Below, one piece after another: positions 32,535-42,961 of a DNA stretch of 64,000 nt. This DNA is from Winslowiella arboricola. Lineage in GTDB: Bacteria > Pseudomonadota > Gammaproteobacteria > Enterobacterales > Enterobacteriaceae. The notes under the pieces were generated by a model. It was not told the origin of the DNA and searched no databases. It worked only from the letters and a program-made list of their open reading frames with translations. The translations under genes were made by a program, and so were the position numbers. Positions within the stretch are counted from its first letter, which is position 1; every line of letters starts with the position of its first letter. The stretch covers positions 1 through 64,000 of the forward strand of contig NZ_JAODIM010000030.1 in NCBI RefSeq assembly GCF_025527015.1, written 5' to 3'.

Positions 32535-34370
32535 TTATTCATCATCGCCGTCGACATGCTCTCTAATCATCACCATAAACGGCTTACCAAAGCGCTCCAG
32601 CTTACGCTGGCCCACCCCGTTAACGCTGAGCATTTCAGAGGCGGTCAGCGGCATCTGTTCGGCCATTTCGATCAAGGTTGCGTCGTTAAATACCACATAT
32701 GGCGGAATATTCTCTTCATCGGCAATCGCTTTACGCAGTTTACGCAGCTTTGCGAACAGCTTGCGGTCATAATTGCCGCCATAAGATTTCTGACTACTGC
32801 TTTTGCTTTTGATTGTCACCAGACGCGGCACCGCCAGCATCAGTGGCTCTTCACCGCGCAGAATCGGTCGCGCCGCTTCAGTCAGCTGCAACGCCGAGTG
32901 CATGGCGATATTTTGCGTCACCAGACCCAGATGAATCAGCTGACGCAATACGCTGACCCAATGTTCGGTGGTCTGCTCGCGGCCAATACCGTAAACCGGT
33001 AATTTATCGTGCTGGAACTCACGAATACGCTGATTATTCGAGCCGCGCAGCACTTCGACGATATAGCCCATCCCGAAACGTTGACCCACGCGGTAAATGC
33101 TCGACAGCGCTTTCTGTGCTTCGACTAAGCCATCATAGCGGCGTGGCGGATCGAGACAGATATCACAGTTGCCACAGGATTGCTGACGCCCTTCGCCGAA
33201 ATAGTTGAGTAATACCAGACGGCGACAGGTTTGCGCTTCAGCAAAGGCGCCCATCGCATTCAGTTTATGGCGCTCGATATCTTTCAGCGCACCCGGCGCT
33301 TTCTCTTCCAGGCAACGACGCAACCACGCCATATCGGCTGGATCGTAAAACAGCAGCGCTTCAGCCGGCAGGCCATCACGCCCGGCGCGACCGGTCTCCT
33401 GATAGTAGGATTCAATATTGCGCGGAATATCAAAGTGCACCACAAAGCGGACATTCGGCTTATTAATCCCCATACCAAACGCCACGGTGGCGACCACAAT
33501 TTGCAAATCGTCACGCTGAAAGGCTTCCTGCACCTGCGCACGATGCAGGTTGTCCATACCGGCGTGATAAGCACCGACGCTGATGCCACGGCTTTGCAGA
33601 CGCGCAGCGGTATCTTCAACTTTTGCCCGGCTGTTGCAGTAAATAATGCCGCATTTACCGCGCTGATCCTGCACATAGCGCATCAGCTGATCGGTGGGTT
33701 TAAATTTATCCACCAGCGTATAGCGAATATTAGGGCGGTCGAAACTGCTAATCTGAATCAGCGGATCGTTAAGCTGCAGCAGGCGCGCGATATCATTACG
33801 CGTGGTTTCATCGGCGGTGGCGGTCAGCGCCATCACCGGCAGATTAGGGAAACGCTGGCGTAACTGGCCAAGCGCGCCATACTCCGGGCGGAAATCGTGG
33901 CCCCACTGCGAAATACAGTGCGCCTCGTCCACCGCCAGCATCGCCGGATTCCAGTGGGCCAGGCTTTCGAGGAAGTTGTCCATCATCAGGCGCTCTGGCG
34001 CAATGTACAGCAGGCGAATACTCCCGCTACGGCATCCGGCCATCACTTCCTGCTGCTGTTCACGGTTTTGCGTCGAATTCAGACAGGCCGCGGCTACGCC
34101 ATTGGCCAGCAGCTGATCGACCTGGTCTTTCATCAGCGAGATCAAAGGTGAAACCACCAGCGTCAGCCCCTCGCGCACCAGCGCCGGGATCTGATAGCAG
34201 AGTGATTTCCCGCCACCGGTAGGCATCACGACCAGACAGTCACGCCCGTCGAGCGACGCCTGAATGATGGTTTGCTGTCCGGGACGAAACTGCTGATAAC
34301 CGAAAGTATCCTGCAATACCTTCGCCGCCAGCGTTTCATCGTGATCGTTGATTACAGCAGCCGTAGACAC
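32535..34370 (-). CDS. recQ: ATP-dependent DNA helicase RecQ
   Basis: 611 aa from GTG 34370, which has GGGGAAG just upstream; E. coli RecQ is 609 aa. The frame is open to 34442, but those residues are not RecQ-like. Superfamily 2 3'-5' helicase in recombination and fork repair. Domains in order: Walker [19 protein letters not shown] box [17 protein letters not shown], helicase motif [11 protein letters not shown], the zinc-binding RQC cysteines ([13 protein letters not shown] and [11 protein letters not shown]), and the C-terminal HRDC domain ending [13 protein letters not shown]. It follows pldA by 73 bases. Confidence 0.96.
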   Translation of the reverse strand: MSTAAVINDHDETLAAKVLQDTFGYQQFRPGQQTIIQASLDGRDCLVVMPTGGGKSLCYQIPALVREGLTLVVSPLISLMKDQVDQLLANGVAAACLNSTQNREQQQEVMAGCRSGSIRLLYIAPERLMMDNFLESLAHWNPAMLAVDEAHCISQWGHDFRPEYGALGQLRQRFPNLPVMALTATADETTRNDIARLLQLNDPLIQISSFDRPNIRYTLVDKFKPTDQLMRYVQDQRGKCGIIYCNSRAKVEDTAARLQSRGISVGAYHAGMDNLHRAQVQEAFQRDDLQIVVATVAFGMGINKPNVRFVVHFDIPRNIESYYQETGRAGRDGLPAEALLFYDPADMAWLRRCLEEKAPGALKDIERHKLNAMGAFAEAQTCRRLVLLNYFGEGRQQSCGNCDICLDPPRRYDGLVEAQKALSSIYRVGQRFGMGYIVEVLRGSNNQRIREFQHDKLPVYGIGREQTTEHWVSVLRQLIHLGLVTQNIAMHSALQLTEAARPILRGEEPLMLAVPRLVTIKSKSSSQKSYGGNYDRKLFAKLRKLRKAIADEENIPPYVVFNDATLIEMAEQMPLTASEMLSVNGVGQRKLERFGKPFMVMIREHVDGDDE

Positions 34371-34443
34371 ATCTTCCCCGTTTAGCTTGTTATGACATGA
34401 TTTATTGTTGATGGCGGACCAGACAATTGCCTGGCCCGACACA

Positions 34444-35322
34444 TCAGAACAGGTCGTTCAGTGTGACACCCACACCAATGCGCGTCTGGTGATGGTTATA
34501 ATCGATTAATGATTCGCCGTAACCACTGAATACCTGGGTGTAGAAACGCACATGCTCGCTGACTGGATAGCTCCAGCCCAGTTCTGCGCCGCCGTAACCA
34601 CTGTTCCAGTTATAGTTGCCCTGCACGCTGAAAATACTGTCGCCCACCAGATAACCCAGCTTCAGGCGGTAATAGCCCATATATTTGGTGATATCCGGAT
34701 TGTCATCATTGCTGTCGCTTTCTGGCAGACGGTACCACGGCTTCACTTCTGCCATAAAGTTACCGTTCTGCGCCATCAGACGCGCATAAACACGGTTCCA
34801 GCTGCGTGAGGTAGGATCGGAACGCCCGTTCGACTGATGGTTCAGACCGAACTCAACATCGCGCAACGTCCAGCCCGCAAGGCTGTAATCGGTGGCCCAG
34901 CCAAGGAAAATCTGCGGCTCATAGTTGGTTTCGCGGAAAGGCGAAGAGGCGCCACGGTTGGAAAGTTGCCACCATGAACGCTGTGTGTAAGAGGCCGCCA
35001 GCACTGAGTTGTCGCCAAGGATACCGCGCCACAGCGGGAAAGCCAGGCTGAGCTGGAATTTTACTTCATCTTTTTTGGCATTATCGGCCCAGTCGTATGA
35101 TTCAATCGCTTCGGTGTTCAGATCGCTGGTGTATGTATAGAGTAAGTAGTTATTTTCATACGGGTAAAGCACAAATGGATTGTCATGCTTTTCCAGCAAA
35201 TTAGCGATAATACTGCCACGCACGGCTGGTGCATCATGAACATCTTTAATGGTCGCTTCCTGCGCCGATGCGACAACGGGTAAAAGTATAACCGCTGCCA
35301 GCAGTCCTCGAAGCATACGCAT
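34444..35322 (-). CDS. pldA: Outer membrane phospholipase A1 PldA
   Basis: 292 aa from ATG 35322, which has GGAGAAC upstream; E. coli PldA is 289 aa. The frame extends 21 codons further, but [20 protein letters not shown] is a clear signal peptide (cleavage after about residue 20). Twelve-strand outer-membrane barrel that dimerises when activated by calcium and membrane damage. The catalytic region [20 protein letters not shown] holds the Asn, His and Ser residues. Final residue Phe suits BAM recognition. Confidence 0.96.
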   Translation of the reverse strand: MRMLRGLLAAVILLPVVASAQEATIKDVHDAPAVRGSIIANLLEKHDNPFVLYPYENNYLLYTYTSDLNTEAIESYDWADNAKKDEVKFQLSLAFPLWRGILGDNSVLAASYTQRSWWQLSNRGASSPFRETNYEPQIFLGWATDYSLAGWTLRDVEFGLNHQSNGRSDPTSRSWNRVYARLMAQNGNFMAEVKPWYRLPESDSNDDNPDITKYMGYYRLKLGYLVGDSIFSVQGNYNWNSGYGGAELGWSYPVSEHVRFYTQVFSGYGESLIDYNHHQTRIGVGVTLNDLF

Positions 35323-35502
35323 AGTGTTCTCCAATAAAGCAAGCGCTGCAAGATAGATGAATAAAAAGCACGCCATTCTACACACAAAAACCGCCCAACA
35401 TTAGCGCTGATTGCGGAAACTGGAAAGCAGCCCGACAGAAGCATAAGATAACCAAAATATTAACATTTTAGTTCGCCATAATTGCCTTCAGGAAGTCATC
35501 AC

Positions 35503-35973
35503 ATGCCGGGTACTTTATTAACTCAGGACGCTGCGCGCCGTCTGATTGGTGAGATCTTTGTCTATGATATGCCGTTTAACCGCGCCCTTGGCCTGACGCT
35601 TGATCGCCTGGAGCCGGATTACGCCGAGTTAGGCTTTGCCAACCAGTCGATGCTGGTCGGTAATGCGGCGCAAAAGATACTGCACGGTGGCGTGATTGCT
35701 TCGGTGCTGGACGTTGCCGCCGGGCTGGTGTGTGTCAGTAATACCCTGACCCGCCAGGAGCGTATTAACGAAGAGGAGCTGCGTCAGCGGCTGTCACGGA
35801 TGGGCACCATCGATCTGCGCGTCGACTATCTGCGCCCGGGACGCGGCGAGCGCTTTACCGCCAGCAGCAGCCTGCTGCGCGGCGGCAATAAAGTGGCGGT
35901 AGCGCGCGTGGAGCTGCATAACGACGCAGGGGTGTATATTGCCAGCGCCACCGCGACCTATCTGATTGGCTAA
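35503..35973 (+). CDS. yigI: Hotdog-fold thioesterase YigI
   Basis: 156 aa from ATG 35503 with AGGAAG upstream; E. coli YigI is 155 aa. It is a single 4HBT (hotdog) thioesterase domain with [17 protein letters not shown], the catalytic helix motif, and [13 protein letters not shown]. The E. coli homologue has been described as a medium/long-chain acyl-CoA thioesterase. It converges on the AbrB-like gene; a REP palindrome follows its stop. Confidence 0.93.
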   Translation: MPGTLLTQDAARRLIGEIFVYDMPFNRALGLTLDRLEPDYAELGFANQSMLVGNAAQKILHGGVIASVLDVAAGLVCVSNTLTRQERINEEELRQRLSRMGTIDLRVDYLRPGRGERFTASSSLLRGGNKVAVARVELHNDAGVYIASATATYLIG

Positions 35974-35975
35974 TA

Positions 35976-35997
35976 CGGGCGGCGAGAACGCCGCCCG
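35976..35997. repeat. Single REP palindrome between yigI and the abrB-like gene
   Basis: CGGGCGGCG-AGAA-CGCCGCCCG is a perfect copy of the REP palindrome, two bases after the yigI stop. It is again in a convergent gap. The core differs from the paired copies at the loop (AGAA instead of ATAA). Confidence 0.72.
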
Positions 35998-36004
35998 ACA
36001 GGTT

Positions 36005-37048
36005 TTATCGTGCGTAGCGTGAAATAAAACGCGCCATCGCCGGGCCGGTAAGCAGAATCGTGAACAGGCGTAAGGTCTGGAGCGCCATCACAAAAGCGAT
36101 ATCCACCTGGCTGCCCGCGGCGATAATTGCCACAGTATCCAGCCCGCCCGGGCTGGTTGCCAGGTAAGCCGTCAGCAGATCGACATGCAGCAGCCGCGTC
36201 AGCATCCAGGCCATACCGCCGCATAACAGCATCAGACCAATAATCGACAATATCATTTGCGGCAGGGTGCGCAGTGCCAGCCGGAAGATCGGTTTGGTAA
36301 AGCGCAAGCCAACGCTCCAGCCAATCAGTGCATAGGCCAGCGCCAGCAGCCACTCCGGCACCTGCAACGACAGCGTGCCGCTGGCATGCAGTACGGCGCC
36401 AAACAGCGCCGGCAACAGCAGGGCGCCCGAGGGGATACGGAATTTCTGGCCCAGCCAGGCGCCGCCAAAGGCCACCGCCAGCGTGCCGGCAAAACGCATA
36501 TCCAGCGGCGGAAACCACAGTTGCGGCGCGGCGCTTTGCGCGCTGTCGCCCAGTCCAATACGCGCCACGACCGCCGCTGCCGTGGCGACAAACAGCACGC
36601 GCAGATACTGCATAAACGCCACCAGCCGCGCATCGGCGCCATATTCACCGGCCATCGCCACCATCGCCGAAGCGCCGCCAGGCGACGATCCCCAGGCACC
36701 GGTAGCGCCGGGCAGATCGCTAAAGCGCACCAGCAAAAAACCCGACAGCCCGCTGGCGGCCAGCGTCAGCACCAGCACCGCCAGCACTACCGGCCAGTCA
36801 GCGATCAGTGGGGTAAGAATCGAAGGGGAGAGGCTTTGCGCAATCATGCAGCCGAGGATCGCCTGCGCCAGAATAAACAGCCGCTTATCAATCCGTAAGG
36901 TCGCGCCGGACAACCCCATCACCACGCCAACAATCATTGGCCCCAGTAACAGCGCAGCGGGGACGTGGAAATATTGCAGCAAAAAACCCAACAGCAGCGA
37001 GACGCTGAGCAGGATAAACCATTGCAGCCTGAGTGACAGCCGTTCCAT
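36005..37048 (-). CDS. AbrB-family (ammonia monooxygenase-annotated) membrane protein
   Basis: 347 aa from ATG 37048; a TTG at 37057 is also in frame. Very hydrophobic, with about ten membrane segments in two homologous halves. The two AbrB-type repeats carry SSPGGASAMVAMAGEYGAD (about 118-136) and ATSPGGLDTVAIIAAGSQVD (about 303-322). The family is often mislabelled 'ammonia monooxygenase' or 'transcriptional regulator AbrB'; its transport role is not settled. E. coli AbrB maps elsewhere. Here the gene takes the place of rarD/yigF/yigG between yigI and corA. Confidence 0.85.
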   Translation of the reverse strand: MERLSLRLQWFILLSVSLLLGFLLQYFHVPAALLLGPMIVGVVMGLSGATLRIDKRLFILAQAILGCMIAQSLSPSILTPLIADWPVVLAVLVLTLAASGLSGFLLVRFSDLPGATGAWGSSPGGASAMVAMAGEYGADARLVAFMQYLRVLFVATAAAVVARIGLGDSAQSAAPQLWFPPLDMRFAGTLAVAFGGAWLGQKFRIPSGALLLPALFGAVLHASGTLSLQVPEWLLALAYALIGWSVGLRFTKPIFRLALRTLPQMILSIIGLMLLCGGMAWMLTRLLHVDLLTAYLATSPGGLDTVAIIAAGSQVDIAFVMALQTLRLFTILLTGPAMARFISRYAR

Positions 37049-37167
37049 ATTAAGCAAACTTGCGTTGGGAAAAGAAGAGGTTATAACTTACGCGGATGTC
37101 ACAAGATGTGCCAGCATCAAATGGCAAGACGGTATCTCCCCCATATTATGAGGGAGGGAACCCGCGC

Positions 37168-38121
37168 TTACAGCCAGTTTTTACGTTTAAAGTAAGCGTA
37201 AGGCGCCAGACCGGCGAGGATCATCAGGGTGATGGCGGCGGGATAACCGAAGCTCCATTTTAACTCCGGCATAAACTCAAAGTTCATCCCGTAGCTGGAG
37301 GCCACCAGCGTTGGCGGCAGGAACACCACCGAGACCACTGAGAAGATTTTAATAATACGGTTCTGCTCAATATTGATAAAGCCCATCGCCGCCTGCATCA
37401 GGAAGTTCACCTTCTGGAACAGCGATTCATTATGTGGCAACAGCGACTCGATATCGCGCAGGATTTCCCGCGCCTGCTCCAGCTGCGTATTCGGCAGACG
37501 CGCTTTACGCACCAGGAAGTTCAGCGCACGCTGGGTATCCATCAGACACAGACGCACTTTCCAGCCAATATCTTCCAGTTCCGCCAGCGTCGACAGCGCG
37601 CGGTCAAACTCATCGCCCTGCTGGCCTTCCATAATCACCCGGCTCAGCTTTTCCAGATCGCTGTAGACGTTTTCGATCTCATCCGCCAGTTGTTCGATTT
37701 TGGTTTCAAACAGATCCAGCAGCAGCTCAAAGGCGTTACCGTCGATCAGCACCTGATTGCGCGCGCGCATACGGTAGAGGCGGAATGCGGGCAGTTCTCG
37801 CTCACGCAGGGTGTAAAGACGCCCTTCACGGATAGTAAACGCGACGGTGGAGTTACCGGCATGATCGTCCGCATCTTCATAGAAGAAGAAGGAGTGAATG
37901 TGCAGACCGTCTTCATCTTCGAAGAAACGCGCCGAAGCTTCGATATCTTCCAGTTCAGGACGGGTTGCAAGGCTCTGGCCTAATTCAGACTGGACACGCT
38001 CACGTTCATTCTCTTCCGGCTCAACGAGATCCACCCAGACCGATGAGGTCAGTGAGTCTGACTCGTCATCCAGTTCCAGACGGGATAAACGGTTTTGATC
38101 CAGTTTAAATGCGCTCAGCAT
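37168..38121 (-). CDS. corA: Magnesium/cobalt transporter CorA
   Basis: 317 aa from ATG 38121 (E. coli 316). The frame is open to 38238, but [16 protein letters not shown] aligns at the E. coli start. Pentameric Mg2+ channel: a large acidic cytoplasmic funnel, then two C-terminal membrane helices with the pore motif [15 protein letters not shown], and a basic tail FKRKNWL. A long leader (38122-38328 at least) contains a corL-like peptide gene and alternative stems, so control by leader translation and Rho is likely, as shown for Salmonella corA. Confidence 0.97.
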   Translation of the reverse strand: MLSAFKLDQNRLSRLELDDESDSLTSSVWVDLVEPEENERERVQSELGQSLATRPELEDIEASARFFEDEDGLHIHSFFFYEDADDHAGNSTVAFTIREGRLYTLRERELPAFRLYRMRARNQVLIDGNAFELLLDLFETKIEQLADEIENVYSDLEKLSRVIMEGQQGDEFDRALSTLAELEDIGWKVRLCLMDTQRALNFLVRKARLPNTQLEQAREILRDIESLLPHNESLFQKVNFLMQAAMGFINIEQNRIIKIFSVVSVVFLPPTLVASSYGMNFEFMPELKWSFGYPAAITLMILAGLAPYAYFKRKNWL

Positions 38122-38243
38122 AGCAGTACTCCCAATTGCAGTAACAAATGGGACATTGCGCCAGAACACGGGAAACGATGACGTTTCAGTCAGTGATAGT
38201 GCTAACTCAAGCGACGGGAAATGCGGGGTCGCTGACAACCACG

Positions 38244-38344
38244 AAGGCTACCAGCATTTAAGAGGATAGCCTTAGGCGTTGCACCTGCTAAACAGGTTAT
38301 TGAGCCAGTATCGACTGGGTGTGTCCAAGGCGAATGTCCTCTTA
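38244..38344 (-). promoter_or_regulatory. Alternative stems in the corA leader
   Basis: On the minus strand the corL-like SD segment TAAGAGGA (38344-38337) is complementary to TCCTCTTA (38266-38259). The latter lies inside the loop of a second stem made by AAGGCTA (38273-38267) and TAGCCTT (38250-38244). The two pairings compete for the same region. Mutually exclusive stems are the hallmark of the Salmonella corA leader mechanism. Pairing was found by eye; no folding energy was calculated. Confidence 0.5.
38272..38328 (-). CDS. corL-like leader peptide upstream of corA
   Basis: An 18-codon frame starts at TTG 38328 and stops at TAA 38274-38272, encoding LDTPSRYWLNNLFSRCNA (first residue Met in vivo). 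It has a strong SD, AAGAGGA, 8 bases upstream. It lies in the long leader of corA. In Salmonella the leader peptide CorL couples Rho-dependent termination of corA to Mg2+. Whether this peptide is the direct counterpart was not checked by alignment. Confidence 0.55.
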   Translation of the reverse strand: MDTPSRYWLNNLFSRCNA

Positions 38345-38413
38345 GGGTAATCGTGGGCGCATGTTACGCTGAGACGAAAAAGGCGTCAAGCGGCCCACCC
38401 GGCAAGCGTGGCG

Positions 38414-40576
38414 TCAGACCGTTTCCAGTCGGGCGTATGCCGCCACCAGCCATTTGATCCCCTGTCCCTGAAAGGCCACTTGCAGCCGGCTGTGTTCGCC
38501 GCTGCCTTCCATATTCACGATAGTACCTTCGCCAAACTTGCTGTGGCGCACTCGCTGTCCGAGGGCAAAACCGCTGTCATTGCTGGCTACCGGCGTCCCC
38601 AGACGTTGATGATTTACCGGACGGCTGACGCTGGCACGCAGACGCACTTCGTCGACGCACTCAACCGGCAGCTCACCAATAAATCGTGACGGACGGTGAT
38701 ACACTTCCTTACCATAAAGCCGGCGCGTTTCCGCATAGGTCAGCGTCAGTTTCTGCATCGCGCGCGTGACGCCAACATAGGCCAGCCGACGCTCCTCCTC
38801 CAGCCTGCCGCCCTCATCCAGCGACATCTGGCTCGGGAACATCCCCTCTTCCATACCGACGATAAACACCTGGCTAAACTCCAGACCTTTCGCCGCATGC
38901 ATAGTCATCAGCTGGGCCGCATCCTGCCATTTGTCCGCCTGGCCTTCACCGGCCTCCAGCGCCGCATGGGAGAGAAACGCCTGTAACGGCATCAGATCCT
39001 GATCTTCATCCTGATAGCTGTACTGACGCGTGGCGGTGACCAGCTCTTCTAAGTTTTCGATGCGCGCCTGGCCCTTCTCACCTTTTTCCTGCTCATACAT
39101 AATCCACAGGCCGGAGTCTTTAATTACCCGGTCGGTTTGCACATGCAGCGGCATCTCCGCGGTTTCCTGCGCCAGGGAATCCACCAGTTCGCAGAAACGT
39201 TGCAGCGCCGAGGCGGCGCGACCCGCCAGTACTTTTTCCTGCAGCAAGGCGCGCGTCGCCTGCCATAGCGTCATTTGCCGATCGCGCGAGGTTTGTCGCA
39301 CCACATCAAGGGTGCGGTCACCTATACCACGAGTCGGGGTATTAATCACACGCTCAAAGGCAGCATCGTCATTACGGTTGGCCATCAGACGCAGATAGGC
39401 CAGCGCATCTTTGATCTCCTGACGTTCGAAGAAGCGCATACCGCCGTAAATGCGGTAGGGCATACTGGTCTGCAACAGCGCTTCTTCCAGTACGCGCGAC
39501 TGGGCGTTGCTGCGATAGAGAATCGCGCAGTCATTTAACGCGCCGCCGTTCTCCTGCCACACCTTGATGCGATTAACCACAAAACGCGCTTCATCCAGCT
39601 CGTTAAACGCGCAGTAGAGGGAGATCGGTTCGCCATCAAGGCCATCGGTCCACAGCTCTTTACCCAGACGGCCATTATTGTTGGCGATCAGGGCATTGGC
39701 CGCTTTCAGAATGTTATTGGTTGAACGGTAATTCTGCTCCAGACGGATGGTTTCCGCGCCGGTAAAGTCATTGAGGAAGCGCTGAATATTTTCGACCTGC
39801 GCGCCGCGCCAGCCGTAGATCGACTGGTCATCATCACCCACGATAATCACCCGCCCGCTGTCGCCGGCCAGCATGCGAATCCAGGCGTACTGAATATTGT
39901 TGGTATCCTGAAACTCATCCACCAGAATATTGGTAAAGCGTTCGCGATAGTGATTAAGGATATGCGGTTTGTTCAGCCACAGTTCGTGCGCACGCAGCAG
40001 CAGTTCGGCAAAATCCACCAGCCCGGCGCGGTCGCAGGCTTCCTGATACGCCTGATAAACGCGCAGCCAGGTCTGCTCAATCGGGTTGCCGTAGCTCTCA
40101 ATATGCTTTGGCCGCAAACCTTCGTCTTTTTTGCCGTTGATGTACCACATCGCCTGACGCGCGGGCCACTGTTTATCATCAAGGTTCATCGCTTTGATCA
40201 GGCGCTTTAACAGCCGCAGCTGATCTTCGCTATCGAGAATCTGAAAATCCTGCGGCAGCGCGGCGTCCAGATGGTGCGCGCGCAGCAGACGGTGGGCCAG
40301 GCCATGGAAAGTCCCGATCCACATCCCGCCCTGACTGGTGCCAATCAGCTGTTCGATACGGTGACGCATCTCCGCGGCGGCTTTATTGGTAAAGGTCACC
40401 GCCATCACCGAGTATGGCGAGCAGTTCTCGACCGCCAGCAGCCAGGCGATACGGTGTACCAGCACACGCGTTTTGCCGCTGCCCGCGCCCGCCAGCACCA
40501 GCAAATTGCTGCGTGGCGCCGCCACGGCTTCGCGTTGTTTGTCATTCAAACTGTCGAGCAGGTCAGAAACGTCCAT
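38414..40576 (-). CDS. uvrD: DNA helicase II UvrD
   Basis: 720 aa from ATG 40576, identical in length to E. coli UvrD; three upstream in-frame codons (MVL) are probably not used. Superfamily 1 3'-5' helicase for nucleotide excision and mismatch repair. Motifs: Walker A LAGAGSGKTRVLVHR (about 26-40), DEFQDTN (motif II), GDDDQSIYGWRGA (motif III), YRSTNNI, and VTRAMQKL (motif VI). The C-terminal end is the RNA-polymerase-binding Tudor-like domain (FGEGTIVNMEGSGEHSRLQV). A LexA box and a hairpin precede the gene. Confidence 0.98.
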   Translation of the reverse strand: MDVSDLLDSLNDKQREAVAAPRSNLLVLAGAGSGKTRVLVHRIAWLLAVENCSPYSVMAVTFTNKAAAEMRHRIEQLIGTSQGGMWIGTFHGLAHRLLRAHHLDAALPQDFQILDSEDQLRLLKRLIKAMNLDDKQWPARQAMWYINGKKDEGLRPKHIESYGNPIEQTWLRVYQAYQEACDRAGLVDFAELLLRAHELWLNKPHILNHYRERFTNILVDEFQDTNNIQYAWIRMLAGDSGRVIIVGDDDQSIYGWRGAQVENIQRFLNDFTGAETIRLEQNYRSTNNILKAANALIANNNGRLGKELWTDGLDGEPISLYCAFNELDEARFVVNRIKVWQENGGALNDCAILYRSNAQSRVLEEALLQTSMPYRIYGGMRFFERQEIKDALAYLRLMANRNDDAAFERVINTPTRGIGDRTLDVVRQTSRDRQMTLWQATRALLQEKVLAGRAASALQRFCELVDSLAQETAEMPLHVQTDRVIKDSGLWIMYEQEKGEKGQARIENLEELVTATRQYSYQDEDQDLMPLQAFLSHAALEAGEGQADKWQDAAQLMTMHAAKGLEFSQVFIVGMEEGMFPSQMSLDEGGRLEEERRLAYVGVTRAMQKLTLTYAETRRLYGKEVYHRPSRFIGELPVECVDEVRLRASVSRPVNHQRLGTPVASNDSGFALGQRVRHSKFGEGTIVNMEGSGEHSRLQVAFQGQGIKWLVAAYARLETV

Positions 40577-40595
40577 AAGCACCATTCAGGCAGGG

Positions 40596-40615
40596 AAAAC
40601 GCCCGCAGGCGTTTT
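40596..40615 (-). terminator. Attenuator-like hairpin in the uvrD leader
   Basis: AAAACGCC-CGCA-GGCGTTTT forms a perfect 8-bp stem, ending in a U-run when read on the minus strand. It lies between the LexA box and the uvrD start codon (20 bases before it). An attenuator in just this place has been reported for E. coli uvrD. It would also end transcripts arriving from yigB. Confidence 0.75.
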
Positions 40616-40616
40616 A

Positions 40617-40632
40617 CTGGATATATTAACAG
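40617..40632 (-). promoter_or_regulatory. LexA (SOS) box of uvrD
   Basis: CTGGATATATTAACAG fits CTG-N10-CAG with an AT-rich core. It sits 41-56 bases upstream of the uvrD start and touches the end of yigB. uvrD is a known LexA-repressed gene in E. coli. Promoter -10/-35 elements were not separately resolved. Confidence 0.88.
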
Positions 40633-40635
40633 TTA

Positions 40636-41352
40636 TTATACCAGCGCGGTCAGCGATGCCAACTGCGAAATTTCAAGGTGCGGTAACAGACGACTGTCGC
40701 CGATATGCATCAGGTTGCCGCCACGCAGATTAATCCAGCAGGCCTGCATGCCGCAGCGCACCGAACCGGCCACATCGGTGGTCAGGTCGTCGCCAACGTG
40801 CAGAATATTTTCCATTGGCAGATCAAGCTTTTGCGCGGCCAGCTGATACATATCCTGCCAGGGTTTAGCGCGCCCGTGCGGGCCGGCACGCAGGATAAAT
40901 TTGAAATAGCTGTCAAGGCCAAACAGATGTGGCTCGGCATTACCGTTGGTGATCGCTACCAGCGGCACGCGTTGCGCCAGCGCCGTCAGCGCCTGATGCG
41001 TCTCTTCCGGCACCTCAATCTGGCTGCGCCAGTGGGCGAAGTTAGCCATCACCGCGCGTGAACCTTTTTCTGCTTCCACCGCTGGGAGTTCAACACTCAG
41101 CATCGCCTCAACTACCGCACGACGGCGCCATTCCGACACATCATGATAAATTTCCGGCTCCTGCTGCAACAACTTATCGCGCAACGCCTGATACTGCTGA
41201 GGAGTGAAATCAGCCAGCGCCGGATGATAACCCTGCAGGAAAGCATGGGACTCTTTTGCGGTGCGACGAATCACTTCGGAGTTGTCATACAGGGTATCGT
41301 CAAGATCGAAGGTAATCGCTTTAATTGGTCGCAGGGGGCGGTAAAAGTGCAT
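40636..41352 (-). CDS. yigB: HAD-family phosphatase YigB (FMN phosphatase)
   Basis: 238 aa, as in E. coli YigB. It dephosphorylates FMN to riboflavin and other small substrates. HAD motif [10 protein letters not shown] (about 15-23), motif [10 protein letters not shown], motif [14 protein letters not shown] with Lys, motif [19 protein letters not shown]. The ATG overlaps the xerC stop codon by one base, so dapF-DUF484-xerC-yigB form one operon, ending at the hairpin before uvrD. Confidence 0.96.
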   Translation of the reverse strand: MHFYRPLRPIKAITFDLDDTLYDNSEVIRRTAKESHAFLQGYHPALADFTPQQYQALRDKLLQQEPEIYHDVSEWRRRAVVEAMLSVELPAVEAEKGSRAVMANFAHWRSQIEVPEETHQALTALAQRVPLVAITNGNAEPHLFGLDSYFKFILRAGPHGRAKPWQDMYQLAAQKLDLPMENILHVGDDLTTDVAGSVRCGMQACWINLRGGNLMHIGDSRLLPHLEISQLASLTALV

Positions 41353-42260
41353 CAGGATTTTCCTCGTTTCGCACGGGGATGTGCCGCATCGTAAACCGAT
41401 GCAAGATGTTGGAAGTCTAAGTGGGTGTAGATTTGAGTGGTCGACAGGTTGGCGTGCCCCAGCAGCTCCTGCACCGCGCGCAGATCGCCGCTCGACTCCA
41501 GCATATGAGTGGCGAAAGAGTGGCGCAGTTTATGCGGATGGATATGGCTGTTAACGCCCTGTTTAACGCCCCACTCGGCAAACCGTTTCTGCACGTTGCG
41601 CATTGAGATACGTTTGCCCTGGCTGGATAAAAACAGCGCGTCGTCGTCCGGAGCAAAAAAGTCGCGTAACGCCATCCACTGCTCTACCCAGCTGACGGCG
41701 GTGGCGCCAATCGGCAACCGCCGCTCTTTGCTGCCTTTGCCGGTCACCCACACCTCGCCGGAGGCGAGATCAAGATGACGGCAGTCGATGCCGACCAGCT
41801 CCGCCAGACGCAGACCGGCGCCATACATAATTTCCAGCATCGCCCGATCACGTACCGCCAGCGGATCGTTAAGATCGATCTCCAGCAGCTGATTCATCTC
41901 ATCGACATCGATATTTTTCGGCAGGTGGCGCGGCGCGCGCGGCGTGGCAATGCCTTTCGCCGGATTGGCTTTTAACTGTCCCTGGCCGACCAGCCAGTCA
42001 AGAAAACTGCGCAGCGCGGAGAGGCGCAACGCCAGGCTGGCGGGTTGCAGTCCGGCGCGACGGCTGCGCGCCGCCAGCGAGCGAACCTGAGCCGCATCCA
42101 GCTTTGCCCAGTCGCTGATTTTCATCTCATCCGCCAGCGTCACCAGTACGCTAAGCTGATGACTGTAACTTTTTTGCGTCAGCAGACTTAGCTGCCGCTC
42201 CACTTTCAGGTAACGCAGGAAACCCTCTACGGCTGGCTGTAGAGGCGAGTCGCTGTTCAT
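41352..42260 (-). CDS. xerC: Site-specific tyrosine recombinase XerC
   Basis: 302 aa (E. coli 298). With XerD it resolves chromosome dimers at dif. The N-terminal SAM-like core-binding domain covers about 1-95. Catalytic residues: Arg in [12 protein letters not shown], Lys in [10 protein letters not shown], His-x-x-Arg in [12 protein letters not shown], His in LGHANLSTT and Tyr in QIYTHLDF. It is the housekeeping enzyme, in the conserved dapF cluster, not a phage integrase. Start overlaps DUF484 by 4 bases. Confidence 0.97.
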   Translation of the reverse strand: MNSDSPLQPAVEGFLRYLKVERQLSLLTQKSYSHQLSVLVTLADEMKISDWAKLDAAQVRSLAARSRRAGLQPASLALRLSALRSFLDWLVGQGQLKANPAKGIATPRAPRHLPKNIDVDEMNQLLEIDLNDPLAVRDRAMLEIMYGAGLRLAELVGIDCRHLDLASGEVWVTGKGSKERRLPIGATAVSWVEQWMALRDFFAPDDDALFLSSQGKRISMRNVQKRFAEWGVKQGVNSHIHPHKLRHSFATHMLESSGDLRAVQELLGHANLSTTQIYTHLDFQHLASVYDAAHPRAKRGKS

Positions 42261-42961
42261 GCCCGTTCAATCCAGCGCGACAGCAGATCCGGCATCATCA
42301 GCGCCAGATGCTGCAGTAACAGTGTCCCCATCCCAGACTGATAGTGCTGGGTATCACGGCTGCTAAATAACAGCACGCCAAGATCGCCGCGATCGCCCAT
42401 CAGCGACATCGCCACGGAGCCGATCGCTTTCGCCTGTGGCAACAGCAGCAGTAACTCCGGCCCGTTGAGGTTGCCGAGGTAGTGTTGCTGATTACCCATG
42501 CGCTGAATGCGCACCGATTCAAATGCCTGCGGAGAAAGCGCCAGCTGAGTGAAGTCCGACGGCGCGCCAATATGCCACTTATCACTGAACAGGCGCAGAT
42601 TGGCGCCCGCCAGTCCCAGCTCACGCGCCCAGCGATGCAGGCGGTTCAGCATATCGTGCAACGTCGGTGCGGCTGCCAGATGGCTCTGCAACGCTAACAG
42701 ACGATCAAAAAGTTGATGGTTGGCCGTGGCCTGCTCCATCAGCAAGGTGATCTCTTCTTCGAGCTGGGCGATATGGTTGCGCTGACGCGCCAGATGCCAC
42801 TCCACCAGCGACACAGTGCCGCGTACCGGATGAGGTATCACCATCTGTTCAACCTGCCGTGCGTTGCGGATAAAGAAATCCGGATTTTGCCGCAGGTAGT
42901 CACTCACCGCCTGATCGTCCAGCATCACCTCGCTGGCGGTCTGTTCGCCGACATTTTTCAT
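42257..42961 (-). CDS. yigA: DUF484 (GAF-like) family protein YigA
   Basis: 234 aa (E. coli 235). DUF484 domain over most of its length, a GAF-like fold, with the typical [14 protein letters not shown] near residue 20 and a central coiled segment ([18 protein letters not shown]). Function unknown; always found with dapF and xerC. Start and stop overlap its neighbours by 4 bases each. Confidence 0.93.
   Translation of the reverse strand: MKNVGEQTASEVMLDDQAVSDYLRQNPDFFIRNARQVEQMVIPHPVRGTVSLVEWHLARQRNHIAQLEEEITLLMEQATANHQLFDRLLALQSHLAAAPTLHDMLNRLHRWARELGLAGANLRLFSDKWHIGAPSDFTQLALSPQAFESVRIQRMGNQQHYLGNLNGPELLLLLPQAKAIGSVAMSLMGDRGDLGVLLFSSRDTQHYQSGMGTLLLQHLALMMPDLLSRWIERA

Noticed and set aside
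36257-36898. Long plus-strand frames opposite the AbrB-like gene
   Set aside because: Arg/Gln/Ala-rich translations typical of antisense shadows; the minus-strand protein has clear family repeats.
41352-42260. Tyrosine recombinase as sign of a mobile element
   Set aside because: It is XerC in its conserved dapF-DUF484-xerC-yigB operon, with no att-like repeats around it.
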